This document shows positions 1 through 8,278 of a DNA stretch of 64,000 nucleotides, one piece after another. The notes beneath the pieces were generated by a model, which ran no database searches, was not told the DNA's origin, and was given only the letters and a program-made list of their open reading frames with translations. The stretch spans positions 62,001 through 126,000 of the forward strand of contig CAVTHW010000018.1 of assembly GCA_963734625.1 (NCBI GenBank), read 5' to 3'. How positions within the stretch are numbered: position 1 is the stretch's first letter; each line of letters opens with the position of its first letter. Made by a program: the position numbers and the translations under genes. Origin of the DNA: CAVTHW01 sp963734625. GTDB lineage: Bacteria; Acidobacteriota; Terriglobia; Bryobacterales; Bryobacteraceae.

Positions 1-276
<276 letters not shown>

Positions 277-291
277 TATAGGAACGCGAGG

Positions 292-330
292 GGCAGCCGT
301 CCCGGCTGCCGCCGGGCTTCTGCCCGGCGT
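292..330. repeat. REP-like double hairpin, copy 1
   Basis: Two adjoining palindromes lie here: GGCAGCC (292-298) with GGCTGCC (304-310), then GCCGGGC (311-317), loop TTCT, GCCCGGC (322-328). The same pair recurs in reverse orientation at 29744-29781, so this is a dispersed intergenic element and not a private hairpin. It sits between the divergent gatB and CBS genes. Confidence 0.75.
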
Positions 331-439
331 GCCCACCGTCCCTGTGGCAACCGGATTCCTGCGCGCTCGGCAACGGCAGCTTGACGACGCCGCAGCCCTA
401 TGAAAAAGTAGAGTTATCACAGACTGGGGAAAGGTTCAC

Positions 440-889
440 ATGGGCTTTAAGGAAACTGCGCGCTCGATTTTTAGCGTCAAGGGCAAAGCGGTCTGGTCGG
501 TTGCCCCCGAGGCAACAGTCTACGAAGCGTTGGTGCTTCTGGCGGAGAAGGACATCGGGGCCCTGCCCGTGGTTTCAGGCGGGAAGCTGGAAGGCATGTT
601 CTCCGAGCGCGACTATGCCCGCAAGCTTGTTCTCCATGGCAAGTCTTCCGCCGAAACTCGCGTCAGCGAGGTCATGAGCACGCGGGTCGTGACCGTGACC
701 CCGGACCAGACCGTGGAGGACTGCATGCGAATCATGACTCGCCACAGGATTCGCCATCTGCCGGTTCTGGATGGCGGAACGCTTGTGGGCGTGGTCTCCA
801 TCGGCGACCTAGTGAACGCCATCATCTCCGTCCAGGCCGCGACCATTCAACAGTTGAGCGGCTACATCTCAGGCAAGTATCCAGGTTGA
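440..889 (+). CDS. CBS-domain pair protein
   Basis: A 149-residue cytosolic protein made almost entirely of two CBS motifs (about residues 7-65 and 70-135). Paired CBS motifs form a Bateman module that binds adenosine nucleotides or similar ligands. The signatures FSERDYARKLVLHG and VVSIGDLVNAII close the two motifs, and VMSTRVVTVTPDQTVEDC opens the second. No enzymatic or transport domain is attached, so it is a stand-alone CBS protein of unknown target. The ATG at 440 follows a GGGGAAAGG ribosome binding site at about 425-433. Upstream is the REP-like element and divergent gatB. Confidence 0.9.
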   Translation: MGFKETARSIFSVKGKAVWSVAPEATVYEALVLLAEKDIGALPVVSGGKLEGMFSERDYARKLVLHGKSSAETRVSEVMSTRVVTVTPDQTVEDCMRIMTRHRIRHLPVLDGGTLVGVVSIGDLVNAIISVQAATIQQLSGYISGKYPG

Positions 890-1007
890 TTTGGCCCGCC
901 AGACGTCCCTTGGGAGCCGGTGCAATTCGCTCGAGGGCGGTCGCGACGGAATCGGTGGTCAAGGCGGCCCTCCGGAGGCCATGGTAGTGCGTCTGCGCTG
1001 CAAATAC

Positions 1008-1094
1008 TGACCACTCCCTCCCGGTCGTGATTCTCGCTGAGCCAGAAGCACCACTCCCTGTCGGTCGCGGTTCGGTGCTTCTGGCTCAGCGAGA
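1008..1094. repeat. Dispersed repeat arranged as a 21-bp inverted repeat
   Basis: The arms 1032-1052 and 1074-1094 are perfect 21-base reverse complements carrying the core GCTTCTGGCTCAGCGAG, with a 21-base loop. Just outside and inside the left arm are two related copies of CCACTCCCT-N2-CGGTCG (1011 and 1051). A third copy of the unit, arm plus CACGACCGGGAGGGAGTGG, lies at 13031-13084, so this is a dispersed intergenic element. Two units in opposite orientation here could fold into a very stable cruciform or hairpin. Confidence 0.8.
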
Positions 1095-1171
1095 AACCAG
1101 GACCTGCGGCCACTCGGACGACCGGGTTCGAGACAATCGACGCCGCCGCGGAACCCCATCCTCTGGCAATT

Positions 1172-1180
1172 TGGTATAAT
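1172..1180 (+). promoter_or_regulatory. Extended -10 promoter motif
   Basis: TGGTATAAT is a perfect extended -10 element (TGnTATAAT). No good -35 hexamer is present 17 bases upstream, which is usual for this promoter class. It would start a transcript near 1187 with a 5-prime leader of about 125 bases before the lysozyme-like gene at 1312. Confidence 0.45.
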
Positions 1181-1311
1181 TCTGTTTGTATAGCGCCTTC
1201 GGGCCGTCATGGCCCAAGCGACAGGGCCCTCGAACTGGAACCGGGCTGAATTCATAGAAGTTGGTTCTATTTAGCTTCTAAGCCAAAGAAAACAAAGGAT
1301 AAGATTCAGGA

Positions 1312-1830
1312 ATGCTAGGTGTGTCCAAAACTGTGGTGGTGTGTGCCGGTCTCTTGGCCGTACACTCAGGGATCAGTCCCGGCCAGCAGTTGACTGCTCG
1401 GGACTACAGTGCGGACCCTCGTTTGGAAAAGCTGAGAGGCTTTTTCAACGACTTCCGAGCTCCAGCTTACGCCTTCGCCGAGGACTTCCTGGCCTCCGCC
1501 GACCGTCACGGCCTGGACTGGAGGCTGCTGCCCAGTGTCTCGATTCTGGAGTCCGGGGGTGGCAAGGCGTCCAGGAAAAACAACATCCTCGGGTGGGATT
1601 CCTGCCGGGTGGGTTTTGCATCTGTACCGGCCGGCGTAGAAACCGTAGCGGCCCGGCTGGCACACTCCAGCCTATACAAGAACAAGGACTTAAACCAGAA
1701 ACTGGCAGTCTACAACCCCAGGCACGAGTATCCGTCGCGAGTCAAAGCCCTCATGCGACGACTGGGCCCCGATCCGGCTCTGACGCCTCCCCGAGACCGG
1801 CGCTTTGGCGCACCCCTCGCCCCGCACTAA
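1312..1830 (+). CDS. Secreted lysozyme/glucosaminidase-like protein
   Basis: A 172-residue protein with an N-terminal hydrophobic leader (about residues 1-25). The core has the layout of lysozyme-fold glucosaminidases: a helix, then LLPSVSILESGGGK with a probable catalytic Glu80, then NNILGWDS. The tail contains LAVYNPRHEYPSRVKALM, as in peptidoglycan hydrolases of this superfamily. It probably cleaves or binds peptidoglycan outside the cytoplasmic membrane. The ATG at 1312 follows AAGGATAAG. The gene converges with the 48-residue membrane protein and overlaps its 3-prime end by 4 bases. The exact cleavage specificity cannot be read from the sequence. Confidence 0.65.
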   Translation: MLGVSKTVVVCAGLLAVHSGISPGQQLTARDYSADPRLEKLRGFFNDFRAPAYAFAEDFLASADRHGLDWRLLPSVSILESGGGKASRKNNILGWDSCRVGFASVPAGVETVAARLAHSSLYKNKDLNQKLAVYNPRHEYPSRVKALMRRLGPDPALTPPRDRRFGAPLAPH

Positions 1831-1973
1831 CCCAGTTGACGGACCGCGAAGATGAGGCCGCCGAAAATGGCGACGGCTAAGACCGCGCCCACCACCCACT
1901 TCAGGACGGTTTCCTTGGTCGACTCCAAGGCCTTGTCGTCCTGCTTCATCTGATCATCGAGACTCTCAAACAT
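1827..1973 (-). CDS. Small single-pass membrane protein (48 aa)
   Basis: A 48-codon frame reading MFESLDDQMKQDDKALES, then a charged stretch, then a hydrophobic segment (WVVGAVLAVAIFGGLIFAV, about residues 26-44) and a short tail RQLG. A strong ribosome binding site, AGGGAGAGG, lies just upstream of the ATG at 1973. The charged N-terminus is probably cytosolic and the helix spans the membrane. It lies 194 bases downstream of the aldose epimerase gene on the same strand and overlaps the lysozyme-like gene end to end. I do not recognise a family. Confidence 0.6.
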   Translation of the reverse strand: MFESLDDQMKQDDKALESTKETVLKWVVGAVLAVAIFGGLIFAVRQLG

Positions 1974-2167
1974 GGTCCCTCTCCCTTCCCGATAGGAAGC
2001 TGACTCTTATGAGACCGTATGATGTCCGGCTCTAATTGTAGTCCGAGTGCGAAAAAAAAGCACCAAGAATCGGAAGAAAATCGGAAAAGGTGGTGGCTGG
2101 GCCGGGTGCGCCCTAGCCCGAGGCTCCAGGCCCAATAGCTGAAGCTCTCTCCCGGTGCAGTACTTCG

Positions 2168-3325
2168 TCAACGCGCTGTGAACTTATAGGTCGTCTGGCT
2201 GGAATAAACAGCACCCGGTTTGAGCAGCGTACTGGGGAATCCGGCTTTGTTCGGCGAATCTGGAAAGTGCTGCGTCTCCATGCAAAATGCGCCGCGGTGC
2301 GCGTAGAGCTTGCCCCCTTTGCCCTGAATCGTGCCATCCAGAAAATTGCCGGTATAGAACTGAAGACCCGGCTCAGTGGTCCAGACCTCCATGACCCGCC
2401 CGCCTTTCGGCTCGTATACCTCGGCGGCCTTGCTCATTCCTCCGTCGCTCTTGTTAAGAACCCAGTTGTGGTCATAACCCTTGCCGAACTTGAGCTGCTC
2501 ATCGTTCTGGTCAATGCGCGAACCGATCGTCGCGGCCTGGGTAAAGTCGAAGGGCGTGCCTTTAACGGCCCGCAGCTCCCCGGTAGGAATCAGGCCCGAG
2601 TCCACAGGGAGATAACGATCGGCGTTGAGCGTGACCTCGTGTTCCAGAATCGTGCCTTCACCCTGCCCAGCCAGGTTGAAGTAGGAATGGTTGGTGAGGT
2701 TGACCACCGTATTCTTGCTGGTCCCGGCAGCGTATGTAATCGTCAGTTCGTTCTTCGCGGTCAGGACATAATCCACCGTCACCGAGAGCTTACCCGGGAA
2801 CCCCTCTTCGCCGTCCTCGCTGACGTACGTCAAGCGGAGCGCCGGACCCTCCGGACGGTCCACCTCCTTCGCCTGCCAGACCCGTTTGTCGAAACCGCGC
2901 AGCCCTCCATGCAGCGTGTTCGCGCCGTTGTTCTTCGCGAGCTTATACTGGACTCCATCCAGCGTGAACTGCGCTTGGCCGATGCGGTTGCCGTACCGCC
3001 CAATGAGCGCCCCTAAATAGGCGGTCTGCTTCTCGTAGCCCCGCACGTCGTCACAGCCCAGCACGATATCGGCGAATTTGCCGGCACGGTCGGGCGCCGT
3101 CAGCGAGACGACGGCGCCGCCGTAGGTCGTGATCGACACGCTCATTCCCTTCTCGTTGGTCAGGGTATAGAGCTCGACTGGCACGCCATCCGACGTGGAT
3201 CCGAAGGGTTGTTTTGTCACTGCGGACTTTCCTCCGTTGCCGGCGGTCTGACGCGTACACGATAGAGTCACGGCCACCATTAAAACTCCGATGCTGCAGA
3301 GCGCGTATTTCATCTTGTTCTTCAC
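2168..3325 (-). CDS. galM: Aldose 1-epimerase, lipoprotein form
   Basis: GalM interconverts alpha and beta anomers of aldoses. Family features are NTLHGGLRGFDKRVWQ and NHSYFNLAG, which carry the catalytic/binding histidines, and METQHFPDSPN with the catalytic glutamate. The N-terminus is a lipoprotein signal (hydrophobic stretch ending VTLSC), so the enzyme is likely anchored outside the cytoplasmic membrane; many GalM proteins are cytosolic. The longest frame starts at GTG 3325, but AGGAG touches that codon, so the ATG at 3313 (MKYALCS), 11 bases after AGGAG, is the better start. It sits at the edge of the sugar island, divergent from the symporter. Confidence 0.9.
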   Translation of the reverse strand: MKNKMKYALCSIGVLMVAVTLSCTRQTAGNGGKSAVTKQPFGSTSDGVPVELYTLTNEKGMSVSITTYGGAVVSLTAPDRAGKFADIVLGCDDVRGYEKQTAYLGALIGRYGNRIGQAQFTLDGVQYKLAKNNGANTLHGGLRGFDKRVWQAKEVDRPEGPALRLTYVSEDGEEGFPGKLSVTVDYVLTAKNELTITYAAGTSKNTVVNLTNHSYFNLAGQGEGTILEHEVTLNADRYLPVDSGLIPTGELRAVKGTPFDFTQAATIGSRIDQNDEQLKFGKGYDHNWVLNKSDGGMSKAAEVYEPKGGRVMEVWTTEPGLQFYTGNFLDGTIQGKGGKLYAHRGAFCMETQHFPDSPNKAGFPSTLLKPGAVYSSQTTYKFTAR

Positions 3326-3618
3326 TCCTATGGGTCGATAAGACGATACACAAATTGCCGCACTTGAGGATGCTCCAGCGGCGCTGCTCGGGCAGGCGGC
3401 GAACCCGCCTTTGTTCCGGCAGTCACCCTGACCATTCTCTCGGAACTAAACTGTTTCAGCAAGACGACTGGCGGTGATTCATTACGGACCGCTCTCCTGC
3501 CAGCAACGGAGTCCTATGGGTCCTGCGTGGCTACCTGGAATATTGGATCACAGAATGCAATCGCTGTCGAGAGGGGCTAATATTTCTTGCCGGGGTGAGC
3601 GGCGGGTCATATTCTTCC

Positions 3619-3647
3619 TTGACGAACAGGCGGCTACGCACTATTGT
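3619..3647 (+). promoter_or_regulatory. Sigma-70 promoter of the symporter operon
   Basis: A -35 element TTGACG (3619-3624), a 17-base spacer and a -10 element TATTGT (3642-3647). Transcription would start near 3654, right at the operator palindrome. Confidence 0.65.
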
Positions 3648-3655
3648 TATTGATT

Positions 3656-3669
3656 GGCAAGCGCTTGCA
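3656..3669. promoter_or_regulatory. LacI-family operator
   Basis: GGCAAGCGCTTGCA matches the LacI/CcpA-type consensus TGNAANCGNTTNCA at 13 of 14 positions, with a perfect 12-base palindrome GCAAGCGCTTGC inside. It lies at the expected transcription start of the symporter promoter, a position where a bound repressor blocks initiation. Similar sites occur at 8279-8308. Confidence 0.7.
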
Positions 3670-3691
3670 CGATCGACTCGGAGTGAACCTC

Positions 3692-5407
3692 ATGCCATCA
3701 ATTCTCTGTTTTCTGCTCAGTAGCGCTCCCGCGCGGCTGATCTCGCTGAGTTGGGTGGATCTGACAATCATCGCGGTCTACTTCGGGGCCGTGCTGATGA
3801 TTGGCTACTACCTGAAGGAGCGGGCGTCCACAGGCGAGGACTTCTTCCTGGCGGGCCGCGAGATGACCGCCTGGGTCGCCGGTCTCAGTTTCCTGGCGGC
3901 AAACCTGGGCGCCCTCGAGCTCATGGGGTGGGCGGCGGCCGCTTACCAATACGGAATCGTGGCCACGCACTGGTACTGGATCGGCGCGATCCCAGCCATG
4001 CTCCTGCTGGGCCTCCTCATGATGCCGTTCTATTACATTTCGAAGACCCACTCGGTGCCTGGATACCTTCAACTGCGCTACGGCGAGTCGAGCCGCGGGC
4101 TGGCGGCGGTGTCGTTCGGGTTCATGACGGTGCTCATGAGCGGCATCAACATGTACGCGATGGCGCTGGTGATGAAGGTCGTGCTGGGATGGGACATCAA
4201 CTTCAGCATCTGGGTGTCTTCGATCACCGTGGCGATATACGTGGCGCTGGGCGGGCTGCGGTCGGCCATCTTCAACGAAGTTCTCCAATTCGTCCTGATC
4301 TGGCTGGGGGCGCTGCTGATCCCGATTCTGGGCCTGGTTGAAGCGGGAGGCTGGAGCGGCGTTCAGGCGCGCATCGCGCAGAACTTCCCCGGAGGCGATT
4401 ATACCCACCTGTGGCGCACCCTGGGGTCGTTTACCGGGAACCCGATGGGCATTCACTGGACCGGCATCGTCCTGGGCCTGGGGTTTGTGATCTCGTGCGG
4501 GTATTGGACGACGGACTTCCTGGTGGTGCAGAGGGTGCTCGCGGCCAAGGATCTGCGGTCGGCGAAGATGGCCCCTATCATCGGCGCCGCCTTCAAGATG
4601 ATGGTGCCGTTCATCGTGATCCTGCCGGGGCTGCTGGGTCTGGCGCTGCTGCCCATGAAACTTGTGGACGAGAGCACGGCGGTGGCCAACGGGCTGCACA
4701 GCTACAACGAGGTGCTGCCGATCATGCTGGCGCGCTATTGCGGCCCGGGGCTGCTCGGGCTGGGGATCACGGCGCTGATCGCCGGGTTCATGTCGGGCAT
4801 GGCGGGCAACGTAAGCGCCTTCGCCACGGTGTGGACCTACGACATCTACCGCGCCTACATCCGGAAGCGCGCCAGCGATGCGCACTATGTGTCGATGGGA
4901 CGGTGGTGCACGATCCTGGGAGTCCTGATCAGCATCGGTACGGCCTACCTGGTGATGCAGTTCAAGAGCATCATGGATTACGTGCAGGCGCTGTTCAGCT
5001 TCTTCATCGCGCCGCTGTTCGGGACGGTGCTGCTGGGCATGTTCTGGAAGCGCGGGACCTCCCAGGGAGGGTTCTGGGGACTGCTGGCCGGGACGGTGTC
5101 CTCGATCTTCATGTGGGGCTGGGTCAAGGCCGACCACAACGCGCTGTCGATCATCGCGCTCTCCAGCAACGCCAAGGACATGGCGGAGAACATGTACCGT
5201 GCGCTATGGAGCTGGTGCATCTGCGTGATCGTGACCGTCGTGGTCAGCCTGATGACCAAGCCCAAAGAGGAGAAGGAACTGACCGGTCTGGTCTACGGCT
5301 GCACGGAACTGCCGTCGGAGGGCCATCTGCGGCTGTACCAGCGCCCGGCGTTCTGGGCGATAGTGGTGGCGGTGGTATTTGTGGTATTAAACATTCTTTT
5401 CTGGTAG
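3692..5407 (+). CDS. Sodium:solute symporter, sugar-type (SSS/SLC5)
   Basis: A polytopic membrane transporter of 571 residues with about 13-14 hydrophobic segments, the usual size for the SSS family, which imports solutes with sodium ions. Typical features are the first helix with IIAVYFGAVLMIGYYLKER, then EDFFLAGREMTAWVAG, and FATVWTYDIYRAYIRKRAS near helix 9. Neighbouring sugar genes suggest a sugar substrate. The ATG at 3692 is chosen over TTG 3644 because GGAG lies 8 bases before it and the operator lies upstream. A tiny membrane protein follows 6 bases after the stop. A LacI-type operator at the promoter predicts substrate induction. Confidence 0.9.
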   Translation: MPSILCFLLSSAPARLISLSWVDLTIIAVYFGAVLMIGYYLKERASTGEDFFLAGREMTAWVAGLSFLAANLGALELMGWAAAAYQYGIVATHWYWIGAIPAMLLLGLLMMPFYYISKTHSVPGYLQLRYGESSRGLAAVSFGFMTVLMSGINMYAMALVMKVVLGWDINFSIWVSSITVAIYVALGGLRSAIFNEVLQFVLIWLGALLIPILGLVEAGGWSGVQARIAQNFPGGDYTHLWRTLGSFTGNPMGIHWTGIVLGLGFVISCGYWTTDFLVVQRVLAAKDLRSAKMAPIIGAAFKMMVPFIVILPGLLGLALLPMKLVDESTAVANGLHSYNEVLPIMLARYCGPGLLGLGITALIAGFMSGMAGNVSAFATVWTYDIYRAYIRKRASDAHYVSMGRWCTILGVLISIGTAYLVMQFKSIMDYVQALFSFFIAPLFGTVLLGMFWKRGTSQGGFWGLLAGTVSSIFMWGWVKADHNALSIIALSSNAKDMAENMYRALWSWCICVIVTVVVSLMTKPKEEKELTGLVYGCTELPSEGHLRLYQRPAFWAIVVAVVFVVLNILFW

Positions 5408-5413
5408 GTGGCC

Positions 5414-5638
5414 ATGACAGAAGGCAAGCAGGCAATCTCGGTCTGGTACTTCATCGGCGTGCTGCTCACGATCTATGGAGTGTTGATTACGGGCGCGGGC
5501 CTGTATGATTTGCTGGCGGGAGTCCGGCGCGATACGGTGATGGCCGGATCGCACCCAGGAATCTGGTGGGGGGCGCTGCTGCTGGCGCTGGGCGTTTTAT
5601 ACACATACCTCTTCTCGCCCGGCCGGGGGAAGCGCTGA
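5414..5638 (+). CDS. Small two-helix membrane protein linked to the symporter
   Basis: A 74-residue protein with two hydrophobic segments (SVWYFIGVLLTIYGVLITGAG, and a second around WWGALLLALGVLYTYLF) joined by a short loop, and a basic tail. The ATG at 5414 lies 6 bases after the symporter stop, with AGGTGG overlapping that stop, so translation is probably coupled. A GTG at 5408 is an alternative start. A small helper or assembly subunit of the symporter is a reasonable guess. A similar arrangement follows the NCS1 permease at 21365-21541. Confidence 0.7.
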   Translation: MTEGKQAISVWYFIGVLLTIYGVLITGAGLYDLLAGVRRDTVMAGSHPGIWWGALLLALGVLYTYLFSPGRGKR

Positions 5639-5660
5639 TACGCGCTGGAGGAATTCCTAT

Positions 5661-5688
5661 TGCAGCTTCGAGTCCTGTCGCGCCCACC
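5661..5688 (+). other. tRNA 3-prime-end fragment, possible integration scar
   Basis: TTCGAGT (5667-5673), CCTGT (5674-5678), CGCGCCC (5679-5685) and ACC (5686-5688) match the T-loop, the 3-prime T-stem strand, the 3-prime acceptor strand and discriminator-CC of a tRNA. The rest of the tRNA is absent because the upstream bases are the end of the small membrane protein gene and a short spacer. Site-specific integrases commonly use this part of a tRNA as attachment site, so it may be an att scar. It lies between the symporter operon and the decayed LacI gene. Confidence 0.5.
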
Positions 5689-5819
5689 GTTTTCCAATCA
5701 GCAGATTCCGCATTTCAGGTGCGCGGCTCGTGGATTTGTGACGGGCCATCTCGTGCGAAGGACGGTAGGCGTCCCGCTCGTTCCGTCGGACAGAAACGCC
5801 CTGCTCGAAACCGTTGATT

Positions 5820-6642
5820 TCAGACCCGGATACATTCTTGACAACACACCGGCCCCGTTGAATCACGGAGCACAAGTTCCGGCTCAATTGAGACTTCCTG
5901 TCCGGCCGAGCTTATCTCCGCTTGGAGCAGAGCCTCGACAGCCATCCGGCCGATCACGCTGCGCGGAATATTCGCTGTCGTGAGCCGTGGATTCATCATC
6001 GCCCCGATTGCCATGTAGTCGTTCACGCACACAATGGCGCTCGGATTGAATCCCGACGAGCACAGTTCGTGAACAGCCTGCATCGCCCCTGCGAGCTCGT
6101 CGTTGTTCACCACTGTCGTGAATTCGACCTGCCCACCATACTGCTTCACGGTCTCGAGGAAGGCTCGTTTCCTGGTTTCGAGCGGCGCGAGGCTGGGGTG
6201 ATGACCCAGGAAGGCCATCCGGCGATGCCCGAGGGGCGTAGAGATACTGAACCATTCGCCGCATTCCTACGTCATACCGGACCCGAATGTTAGTGATCTT
6301 CGGCGCAGGGACGCCGACGTCGTAAAAGACTGCGGGGAGGCCGCCGTCCGAGATCTCTTGCATTACGGCCTGGTCCATTTCCGAAGCGATCAGCGCGAGC
6401 CCGGCGACACGACGTCCAATCATGGAACGTACGTGGGCGTAACCGCGCTCGCTCGCCGCCTCCTCCATGGCGACGTAGATGTCAACAAAGAAGGGGTTGC
6501 AGATGTTGGACACGATCATTCCCAGCGAATTGTTCTTGCCGCCGGCCAGTGATCACGCGTGCAGGTTCGCCATATTGTTCAAGACCCTGGAAACCGTGGT
6601 CGCGGACGCCCGGGCCCTCTTTGCCACGGACTCGAGCGTCAT
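5820..6642 (-). pseudogene. Decayed LacI-family transcriptional regulator
   Basis: The helix-turn-helix start is intact (MTLESVAKRARASATTVSRV, ATG 6642), as are sugar-binding segments such as IVSNICNPFFVDIYVAMEEA, MAFLGHHPSLAPLETRKRAF and SAIVCVNDYMAIGAM. The gene has an in-frame TGA at 6553-6555, a frameshift near 6245, and three internal gaps: after NNMA (about 26 residues missing), after SERGYAHV (about 15), and after AIGAM (about 35, joining directly to MNPRLTTANIP). It cannot give a full repressor. It lies 32 bases downstream of GH4 on the same strand, so it was once probably its operon partner and local regulator. Confidence 0.85.
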
Positions 6643-6674
6643 GGGAACAGAACCTTCGACGGCCAGACTCCACC

Positions 6675-8111
6675 CTACTTATCGGAGCCTTGAGTGACCA
6701 GCGTGCCGAAGCGCTTGCCGATAGCCAGGGCCGGATCCAGCGGGACGTCTACGGGTTTGCAGTCCGCCGGGATCGTGATCGTTGGCTTCGGCGCTATGCT
6801 CTTCCCCTTGAAGTGCGGCAGCCACGCGCGCTCGGCCTCCAGCATTTCCGCGCACATCTCACGGATTTCATTTAGCGTGCAAACGGCTCCGGCCAGAGGG
6901 TCCATGGCGACGGCCTGCACCACGCGCTCCGGATCGGCGTTCAGCGCCGCCTCGGCGGTGAGTGTTTGGCTGTTGATGTTGGTCATGCAGAGCGCGGCGC
7001 ATTGCGGCGGCAACTCGCCCACGAAGACCGGGTGCAGGCCGACGTCGTCGACGAAGGTGGGCACCTCCACGCAACAGCCGTTAGGCAGGTTCGTGATGTA
7101 GCCGTCGTTGCGCACGTTGCCCATCAAGCGGAAAGGCTTGCCGGTGGCCACCGCCTCCATGATGTAGGAGCAATACTCCACGCTCCGCTTCTCGATCCGG
7201 GTGGATTCGTACGACAGCGGGTCCTCGGCCGCATACTTCTCCGCCACCGCCTGGCACCAGTTGTAGTAGGCGCCGCTCTCGCCGCCGAAGCTCGGCTCGT
7301 CGCAGTAGAGGTCGAGAGCTTTCTTGTTCTTTCGGAACCACGGCACGTACTCGCTGAGGTGGCCGGTGCTCTCGGTCATGAAGTAGCCAAATTGACGAAA
7401 AACCTCGCCGCGCACCTTTTCGTTCTTGTAATACTCCGGCTTCTCGAAAATCTCTCGCATGAGGGGATACAGGTCGCGGCCCTTGTGCTCGAGAGTCAGG
7501 AACCAGTCCATGTGGTTGATACCGCCGCAGGTGTAGCTGATCTCCTCCTTCGGCACGCCGCAGTAACGGGAGATGAGGTCGAGCGTCGTCTGCACCCCGT
7601 GGCACAGCCCGATGAACGAGACACCGGTGGCCTTCCCCAGAGCCAGGCAGTTCGCAGCCATCGGATTGGCGTACTGGAGCATGATGGCTCCGGGCCGGGC
7701 CAGCTCTTCCATTTCGCGGGCAAGACCTACCAAGACCGGGATCGTGCGCAGGCCGCGGAAGACGCCCCCCGGTCCGAGAGAGTCGCCGATGCACTGATCA
7801 ACGCCGTACTTGAGAGGGATCTTGTAGTCCTGTTCGAAGGCTCGAACACCGCCGACCTGGATCATTACTACGACGAAGTCCGCGTCCTTGACGGCCTCGC
7901 GCCGGTTGGTCGTGGCCCAGATGCTGCCCGGCAAGCCGTTGTCGGCGAGCATGCGCTTGCCGAAATCCTCCATGCTGCGGAGCTTGTCCTCAGCCATGTC
8001 CATCAGAGCGAACTCGCTGTCCGCGAGGGCAGGCGTAGCCATAATGTCACTCATTAGCGTCTTGCAGAAAACGATACTGCCCGCGCCGATCATCGCGATC
8101 TTCTTGCTCAT
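6675..8111 (-). CDS. Glycoside hydrolase family 4 (MelA-like)
   Basis: GH4 enzymes use NAD+ and a divalent metal to oxidise C3 of the sugar and eliminate the aglycone. The protein has the N-terminal dinucleotide fold (KIAMIGAGSIVFCKTLMSD), the metal-site cysteine in GLCHGVQ (CHSVQ in MelA), GGINHMDWFL, and the conserved HLSEYVPWF. At 478 residues it is slightly longer than MelA. MelA is an alpha-galactosidase; related GH4 enzymes act on alpha-galacturonides. The adjacent L-ribulose pathway raises the possibility of beta-L-arabinopyranoside substrates, which share galactose geometry. The ATG at 8111 follows GGAGGAGAG. It is divergent from the isomerase. Confidence 0.88.
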   Translation of the reverse strand: MSKKIAMIGAGSIVFCKTLMSDIMATPALADSEFALMDMAEDKLRSMEDFGKRMLADNGLPGSIWATTNRREAVKDADFVVVMIQVGGVRAFEQDYKIPLKYGVDQCIGDSLGPGGVFRGLRTIPVLVGLAREMEELARPGAIMLQYANPMAANCLALGKATGVSFIGLCHGVQTTLDLISRYCGVPKEEISYTCGGINHMDWFLTLEHKGRDLYPLMREIFEKPEYYKNEKVRGEVFRQFGYFMTESTGHLSEYVPWFRKNKKALDLYCDEPSFGGESGAYYNWCQAVAEKYAAEDPLSYESTRIEKRSVEYCSYIMEAVATGKPFRLMGNVRNDGYITNLPNGCCVEVPTFVDDVGLHPVFVGELPPQCAALCMTNINSQTLTAEAALNADPERVVQAVAMDPLAGAVCTLNEIREMCAEMLEAERAWLPHFKGKSIAPKPTITIPADCKPVDVPLDPALAIGKRFGTLVTQGSDK

Positions 8112-8278
8112 TTCTCTCCTCCTTACAGCCTAAAATGCCAGACTACCACTCCCCGCCTCACGGCACACAGATAGAGCAGGTTTCCTGGATGTCAGGAGTC
8201 AGCCGCGATGATCCATTATTCGTGGGAGGCACTGCTCCTGCTACGTTGTACACGAAAGTGGGGGTCCCAAGGACGCCT

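Larger units (their letters stand above)
890..1311. other. Gene-free stretch with inverted repeat and promoter
   Basis: I see no convincing gene in these 422 bases. They hold a long inverted repeat (1008-1094) and an extended -10 promoter motif (1172-1180). Short open frames here have no recognisable product or ribosome binding site. Confidence 0.6.
3326..3691. other. Divergent galM/symporter intergenic region
   Basis: I see no gene in this region. It separates galM (minus) from the symporter (plus) and holds a good sigma-70 promoter (3619-3647) followed by a LacI-type operator (3656-3669). A longer symporter start at TTG 3644 would overlap the operator and is unlikely. Confidence 0.6.

Noticed and set aside
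3698..5137. Long antisense frame opposite the symporter
   Set aside because: It is His/Arg/Gln-rich without any domain, the usual shadow of a GC-rich membrane-protein gene.
5657..5887. Short minus-strand frame ending RWARQDSKLQ
   Set aside because: This ending is the well-known false translation of the complement of a tRNA 3-prime end and supports the tRNA fragment, not a gene.
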